NCBI RefSeq assembly: GCF_000008185.1
Contig: NC_002967.9
Location: forward strand, 682,001-746,000
DNA from: Treponema denticola ATCC 35405
GTDB lineage: Bacteria > Spirochaetota > Spirochaetia > Treponematales > Treponemataceae
Length of the DNA stretch: 64,000 bases
Reading direction: 5' to 3'
Under the pieces are notes generated by a model that worked only from the letters and a program-made list of their open reading frames with translations, was not told where the DNA came from and did not search any database. Of this stretch, positions 59,688 to 64,000 are shown in pieces. Each line of letters begins with the position of its first letter. The first letter of the stretch is position 1. The position numbers and the translations under genes were made by a program.

Positions 59688-62000
59688 ATGGAAGAACAAT
59701 TATCAAACTTTAGAATCAAACAGGGCCGCAGTGTTTTTAATGCATACAATGGAATCAATTCATTTTCGTTTGCACTCGTTACCGGAAACACAATTACTCT
59801 TTATGCTCTTGCTTTAAAAGCCAACAGCACCGTCATAGGTTTGCTTACAGCCTTCATGTACATGTGCTATTTTACAATTCCTTTAGGAAAGCTTATGGCT
59901 CGTCGTTTTACTATCGTAAAGACCTTTGCCTATACTTGGTTTTTGCGCAACGCCTCGCTTTTACCTATCTTGTTTATTCCGTTCTTTTATTTTAGAGGCG
60001 AAAATGAAGCTGCAATCTTTATGCTTTTACTTGCAGTAGCTCTTTTTAATTTTTTTAGAGGAGCCGGCATAGTTGCAAACAATCCTGTCATAAGTCTTTT
60101 GGCTCCCGGCAAGGACCGGAATTCTTATATAGTTAAAATATCATTGACAAACAATACGGCCGCACTCGCAGCCATAATATTTTTAACCGTCTTTTTATGG
60201 TTTTCTCCAAGGTTTGGAATCGATATAGTTTCTACATATAATATAACTGCAATTATAGGAATTATTACGGGATTTGCTGCATCTGCTCTTTTGCTTAAAC
60301 TTCCGGATCCCGATTTTGAAAGAAGAATGGAGGCTGTGAAAGAAGCTAGGGCAGAAGGAAGAAGCCGAAAGGAAATAAGAAAGCTAAAGAGGGGAAATCA
60401 AAATCTTCAAAAGGGTTCTTTTTTCTCGGCTTCAAAAGAAGCCTTTGGCGATAAAAATTTTAAGCTCTATATTTTTTCGTTTTTTATAATTCAATTCGGA
60501 ATAAGTTTAGCCCGTCCCTTTATAATTGTTTACGGTAAGGCCGTTTATTCTATCCCCGATAATTTGGTAATAATTTTTTCTCTTGCCTCAACTATGGGCT
60601 CTCTTTTGGTTGGACTTTTAATGCGCCTCTTGATAGACAGGATGGGGGCAAAGCCGATGTATGTTATTTTTACGGCTCTTAGTGCGGCAGCCTTGATCCC
60701 TGCAATTATAGCACCTGCCAGAGAAATATACTTGATTGCCTTTATCTTTTTGATTGTATTTTCAATGATAACAAATATGGGCTTTTCCGCGCAAATGGAT
60801 GCATCGCAAGCTTACTTTTTCGGGATAGTGCCGTCAAAGTCCTTGATGGATTTAAGTATGCTCAATTTTTTTGTGATGGGGCTTACTGGCGCTCTCGGTT
60901 CAATCCTGGGAGGCGGTATTTTGGATATGCTTCAAACTTCAGGCTTTTCGAATTTAAGTATGTACCGTATATTTTTCTTATGCGTTATAGCATGTATTCT
61001 TTTCGGAATGATTTTTCAGATTAGGCTTTTGAACCTTGGAGGCCGGCTTGTAAAAGATGCTCTTGCAGTTATTTTTTCTCCGCGTGATATGAAGGCCTTA
61101 AACCTTTTATATAAACTTGATTCAAGTGAGAGCCTCCAGACCGAAGAAAAAATTTTGCACGAGCTTACGGCAACGGCTTCTCAAGAATCGGCAGATAAGT
61201 TAAATCAGTATATGAGGTCTCCGCGTTTTTCTATCAGGTATTCTGCAATGGATGCTTTGAATTCTTTAGAAAAACTTTCTGCAAAAAATAGAGAAACTCT
61301 TTTAGAAGAATTGAATAAGGGAGAATTTACTACGGCCGCTCTTGCTGCAAAAACTCTTGCTCATTTTAATGTGCATCAAGCTGTTGAACCTTTGCGGAAA
61401 GCTCTTGAAAGTAAAGATTATCTTTTGTCGGGGGAGGCGATGATTGCTCTTGCTCATCTTAAAGATGAAGCTTCGCAATTTAAGATTTCACAAATTTTAT
61501 CCGAAACAAAAAATCCTAAAATATTGCTTTCCGGAATTAAAGCGATGGAAACTTACAGGTCGGTAAATTCCATTCCGTTTATAATCGACTTACTTCGCAG
61601 GGAAGGTCTTCCTTCTTTGGTAGAAGATGAGGCTTATTTAAGTTTGGCTTCAATGATGAAGGTTGAAGGCGGTTTTTATTTTGCTTATGATAGATTTAAA
61701 AACGAGGCGCGAGATACGGGGTCGATTTTTACCGACATGCTTGATGAAGCTTTTGCAAAAAGAAAAAAATCGGATCTTGAATTTAAAAAGATAATTTTAA
61801 CATTTATAAGCGAGGCCTCAAATGATACCGAATTTATAAAATGGTTTTTGGATTTGGCAGAAAAATTTTTAGGAGTAAACTCTGCTTTGCTTTTAAGTGT
61901 TATAATGGATGTCGATATGGTTACAAACAAGTCCTTTAGATTTTTCTTATGCTATTGGGCTGTGTCGATTTTTATGGAACCTAAGTTGGCTGAAATTTAA
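59688..62000 (+). CDS. MFS transporter fused to HEAT-like repeats
   Basis: 770 residues from ATG 59688 (TTG three bases earlier also possible). About twelve TM helices (1-440) in MFS style with a basic central loop (EARAEGRSRKEIRKLKRGNQN), followed by about 250 residues of helical repeats resembling HEAT/PBS repeats (SIRYSAMDALNSLEKL, TAALAAKTLAHFNVHQAVEPLRKAL, LSGEAMIALAHLKDEAS). The soluble part may bind a partner protein. Starts 15 bases after the methyltransferase. Confidence 0.82.
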   Translation: MEEQLSNFRIKQGRSVFNAYNGINSFSFALVTGNTITLYALALKANSTVIGLLTAFMYMCYFTIPLGKLMARRFTIVKTFAYTWFLRNASLLPILFIPFFYFRGENEAAIFMLLLAVALFNFFRGAGIVANNPVISLLAPGKDRNSYIVKISLTNNTAALAAIIFLTVFLWFSPRFGIDIVSTYNITAIIGIITGFAASALLLKLPDPDFERRMEAVKEARAEGRSRKEIRKLKRGNQNLQKGSFFSASKEAFGDKNFKLYIFSFFIIQFGISLARPFIIVYGKAVYSIPDNLVIIFSLASTMGSLLVGLLMRLLIDRMGAKPMYVIFTALSAAALIPAIIAPAREIYLIAFIFLIVFSMITNMGFSAQMDASQAYFFGIVPSKSLMDLSMLNFFVMGLTGALGSILGGGILDMLQTSGFSNLSMYRIFFLCVIACILFGMIFQIRLLNLGGRLVKDALAVIFSPRDMKALNLLYKLDSSESLQTEEKILHELTATASQESADKLNQYMRSPRFSIRYSAMDALNSLEKLSAKNRETLLEELNKGEFTTAALAAKTLAHFNVHQAVEPLRKALESKDYLLSGEAMIALAHLKDEASQFKISQILSETKNPKILLSGIKAMETYRSVNSIPFIIDLLRREGLPSLVEDEAYLSLASMMKVEGGFYFAYDRFKNEARDTGSIFTDMLDEAFAKRKKSDLEFKKIILTFISEASNDTEFIKWFLDLAEKFLGVNSALLLSVIMDVDMVTNKSFRFFLCYWAVSIFMEPKLAEI

Positions 62001-62039
62001 AAGATATTTTTATGAGATAAATTCTTATGGAGGTAGGAT

Positions 62040-62555
62040 ATGAATGAGGTTATTAAGAACATGCTCACGCGTGTGAGTGTCCGTAAGTTTACGGCTGAGA
62101 GAGTCGAAGACGAAAAGCTTAAAACAATTGTAGAATGTGCTAAGGCTTCTCCGACAGGAAAAAACAGACAGATGAGGAAATTTACTGTTGTGCATAATCG
62201 GGAAAAGATACAGGAACTTGCAAAGGCTGTTTCTTCCGTACTCGATATTCCGAATTATAGAATCTATGATTGCGATGCGTTGATACTCATCAGCTTTGAA
62301 GAAGACGACCGCTTCGGTTACTGTGATTCTTCGGTTGCAATTGAGAACATCTATCTTGCGGCTCATGCCTTGGGATTGGGTTCCGTTTGGATAAATCAGT
62401 TGAGAGAAAAATGCAATTCACCGGAGATAAGACGGGTTTTAGATTCTTTTAATATTCCTAAAAATCACGTAGTCTGCGGAATATCGGCTATCGGTTATCC
62501 TGCAGAACATCCCGAACCTAAAACCCGTACCGAACCTGTGGAGTTTATAAATTAA
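62040..62555 (+). CDS. Nitroreductase-family FMN protein
   Basis: 171 residues: N-terminal RVSVRKFTAERVEDEKLKTIVECAKASPTGKNRQ, and LAAHALGLGSVWINQL with CGISAIGYPAEHP near the end, the usual FMN-binding layout of small nitroreductases. SD GGAGG. Acts on an unknown electron acceptor. Monocistronic, convergent with the Msr gene. Confidence 0.9.
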   Translation: MNEVIKNMLTRVSVRKFTAERVEDEKLKTIVECAKASPTGKNRQMRKFTVVHNREKIQELAKAVSSVLDIPNYRIYDCDALILISFEEDDRFGYCDSSVAIENIYLAAHALGLGSVWINQLREKCNSPEIRRVLDSFNIPKNHVVCGISAIGYPAEHPEPKTRTEPVEFIN

Positions 62556-62570
62556 GTTTTATAGGCGATG

Positions 62571-63635
62571 TTAAAAATTCCCCGTAGGTTTTACATAGGG
62601 AAGATAATCGCCGTAGCCTTCTTTTTCCATTTTATCGTAGGGGATAAAGCGTAAGGCCGCACCGTTAATGCAATAGCGTAAGCCTCCTGCATCGGCAGGG
62701 CCGTCATCAAAGACGTGGCCTAGGTGAGCTCCGCCTGTTTTTGATACGACTTCAGTTCTGTTCATGCCGAGGCTTTTGTCTTCCAAATATTGAAGGGCCT
62801 GTGTTGTAATAGCCTTTGTAAATGATGGCCATCCGCAGCCTGCATCATATTTATTTAATGAAGAAAAAAGAGGTTTCCCTGTGGTAATATCAACATAAAT
62901 TCCTTCAGCATCGAATTTATCATATTCGCTTGTAAAGGGTCTTTCCGTTGCCTTTTCTTGTGTAACCGAAAACTGTATCGGTTTTAAGGATTTTTTTAAT
63001 TCTTCTTTTGACGGTACTTTAAATTTACTTTCATCATAAAGAGGTTTTAAAGCAAGGGTTAAGTCTATGTGGCAATATCCTCCGGGATTTTTTTGAAGAT
63101 AGTCTTGATGATAGTCTTCTGCAAGAATAAAATGCTTAAGTTTTTCTACCTCAACAACAATGGGCCTCGAATATTTTTTTTGCATAAACTTTACAAAACT
63201 ATTTATTTCTTTAATCATAGAATCATCTACATAATAAATACCTGTTCTGTATTGACGGCCTGCATCGTTTCCCTGTTTGTTTAAAGATGTGGGGTCTATT
63301 ATTCTAAAATAATGAGCCAATAATTCCTGTAAACTTACTACCGAAGAATCATAAACTATCTTAACAGTCTCGGCATGATCGCTCTGATGTAATCCCTTGT
63401 AGTTTGCAGAATCGTTTTTTCCGTTTGCATAACCCGTGTCCGTTTCTTTAACACCGGGAATTTGGCGAAAATATCCTTCAACGCCCCAGAAGCAGCCGCC
63501 TGCAAGATATATTTCTTTAATCATTCCTTTTCCTCCAATGGGTAATTTTTGTTCTGCCTGAGCTTTTGTACATGATAGAAATAAAACTATCATCATTAAA
63601 AAACTCAAGTGGAATAAAATGTTTTTATTCTTCAT
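62571..63635 (-). CDS. msrAB: Lipoprotein peptide-methionine sulfoxide reductase MsrAB
   Basis: 354 residues: a lipoprotein signal (LFHLSFLMMIVLFLSC), an MsrA domain (about 38-195; catalytic Cys in GGCFWGVEGYFRQ) and an MsrB domain (about 220-350; KYDAGCGWPSF, GAHLGHVFDDG and catalytic Cys in GGLRYCIN). The MsrB zinc-binding CxxC pairs are absent. Membrane anchoring outside the cytoplasm suggests repair of oxidised surface proteins. Cys rather than Sec in both active sites. Confidence 0.94.
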   Translation of the reverse strand: MKNKNILFHLSFLMMIVLFLSCTKAQAEQKLPIGGKGMIKEIYLAGGCFWGVEGYFRQIPGVKETDTGYANGKNDSANYKGLHQSDHAETVKIVYDSSVVSLQELLAHYFRIIDPTSLNKQGNDAGRQYRTGIYYVDDSMIKEINSFVKFMQKKYSRPIVVEVEKLKHFILAEDYHQDYLQKNPGGYCHIDLTLALKPLYDESKFKVPSKEELKKSLKPIQFSVTQEKATERPFTSEYDKFDAEGIYVDITTGKPLFSSLNKYDAGCGWPSFTKAITTQALQYLEDKSLGMNRTEVVSKTGGAHLGHVFDDGPADAGGLRYCINGAALRFIPYDKMEKEGYGDYLPYVKPTGNF

Positions 63636-63706
63636 ATCTAATTCCTCTCGAAAAAAATGTACTTCTTTTTTTTATAAAAAACAAGAGATTTGATAATAAA
63701 ATTTAT

Positions 63707-63816
63707 TTATTCGTGCGGAGGGTTTAATACCCCGACGCTTGCGTCGTAACGAAGGGTATTAAAGCCGACTGCAACCACCTTATGAGAACAACATACCCCG
63801 ATGCTTGCGTCGGGGT
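63707..63816. repeat. Dispersed repeat, copy 2 (longer form)
   Basis: 63707-63746 equals 48925-48964. It continues with about 45 bases not in copy 1 and then a second CCCCGA-TGC/GCGTCGGGG hairpin (63793-63816) with TTGTTGATT, as in copy 1. Confidence 0.82.
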
Positions 63817-63977
63817 TGTTGATTTTTTTTCTCCGTCGTTTTTTTCTTAAGAGCCTTGATAAGGCGGGTTACCGATGCAGAAATAATTAAACCTACGGAT
63901 ATCGCTATTGCGATAAAAGCGGCTTGAACGCCCTCGCTCACTCCTTTTTCCAATTTGTCGGTAACAAAAAAAAGCAT
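63780..63977 (-). CDS. Small membrane protein, possibly partial
   Basis: 65 residues from ATG 63977, or part of a longer gene since the frame stays open to the window edge. One TM helix (AAFIAIAISVGLIISASV) and a basic tail. Its last 16 codons (KNQQPRRKHRGMLFS region) are read from the dispersed repeat, so the end has been altered by the element. Confidence 0.45.
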   Translation of the reverse strand: MLFFVTDKLEKGVSEGVQAAFIAIAISVGLIISASVTRLIKALKKKTTEKKNQQPRRKHRGMLFS

Positions 63978-64000
63978 GGTCTTATAAACCTTAAATCCGG

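Noticed and set aside
1-64000. CRISPR arrays, rRNA genes, prophage or insertion sequences
   Set aside because: No regularly spaced repeats, rRNA-like sequence, or transposase/integrase genes apart from the Rpn-type nuclease.

Overview
The window looks like chromosomal DNA of an oral spirochaete, most likely Treponema denticola or a close relative. This is inferred from gene content and codon usage, not from a database match. Supporting points are an AT-rich genome with treponemal lipoprotein signals, CheR/CheB, a selenium-handling cluster plus a probable selenoprotein, a class II PurE next to PurC (the type studied from T. denticola), an integron-like attC site, and many toxin-antitoxin loci.

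Layout. 1-2.1 kb: chemotaxis adaptation genes cheR-cheB. 2.1-6.1 kb: a small lipoprotein, tRNA-Ala(CGC), a PfoR-like PTS_EIIC_2 membrane protein, and a membrane pyrophosphatase split by a single-base frameshift. 6.3-8.9 kb: two integral membrane proteins plus an M20 amidohydrolase, which look like an uptake-and-hydrolysis unit. 9.0-13.7 kb: a complete Bce-type response regulator, kinase, ABC ATPase and permease module. 13.8-16.5 kb: a ClbS/DfsB-like protein, a WYL regulator, an orphan antitoxin and a YoeB/RelB-type toxin-antitoxin pair under a perfect inverted repeat. 16.5-21.4 kb: an OmpA-family protein and pyruvate:ferredoxin oxidoreductase. 21.7-25.0 kb: sufCBD. 25.0-28.5 kb: an Rpn-family nuclease and lon.

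28.5-31.2 kb is accessory: a vapBC-type pair followed by an attC-like integron recombination site, an unknown zinc-ribbon-like protein and a DMT transporter with a histidine-rich tail. 31.2-33.4 kb is a probable ADP-ribosylation operon (macrodomain hydrolase, SirTM-class sirtuin, Rrf2 regulator) behind a structured leader. 33.5-35.6 kb is a selenium/sulfur trafficking operon (YedF, DUF3343 protein, cysteine desulfurase/selenocysteine lyase); the DUF3343 gene carries an in-frame palindromic insertion. 35.7-39.2 kb: secF-secD-yajC. 39.4-46.1 kb: ssb, an SDR oxidoreductase, purC-purE, an outer-membrane protein, mtnK and mnmA. 46.2-52.3 kb: ABC exporters and a pyridoxine kinase.

52.3-52.6 kb holds a small gene that becomes a full 93-residue protein only if an in-frame TGA is read as selenocysteine; a hairpin that fits the bacterial SECIS pattern follows the TGA. 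This links to the selenium cluster 17 kb away. 52.7-58.4 kb: a second PIN-domain toxin-antitoxin pair, a lipoprotein whose promoter region duplicates that of a nearby abrB-like gene, an ABC-2 exporter with that AbrB regulator, and two tandem SPFH (stomatin-like) genes. 58.5-64 kb: an orphan D12-class DNA adenine methyltransferase, an MFS transporter fused to HEAT-like repeats, a nitroreductase, a lipoprotein MsrAB and a partial membrane protein at the edge. Dispersed short palindromic repeats lie at 47.9, 48.9 and 63.7 kb.
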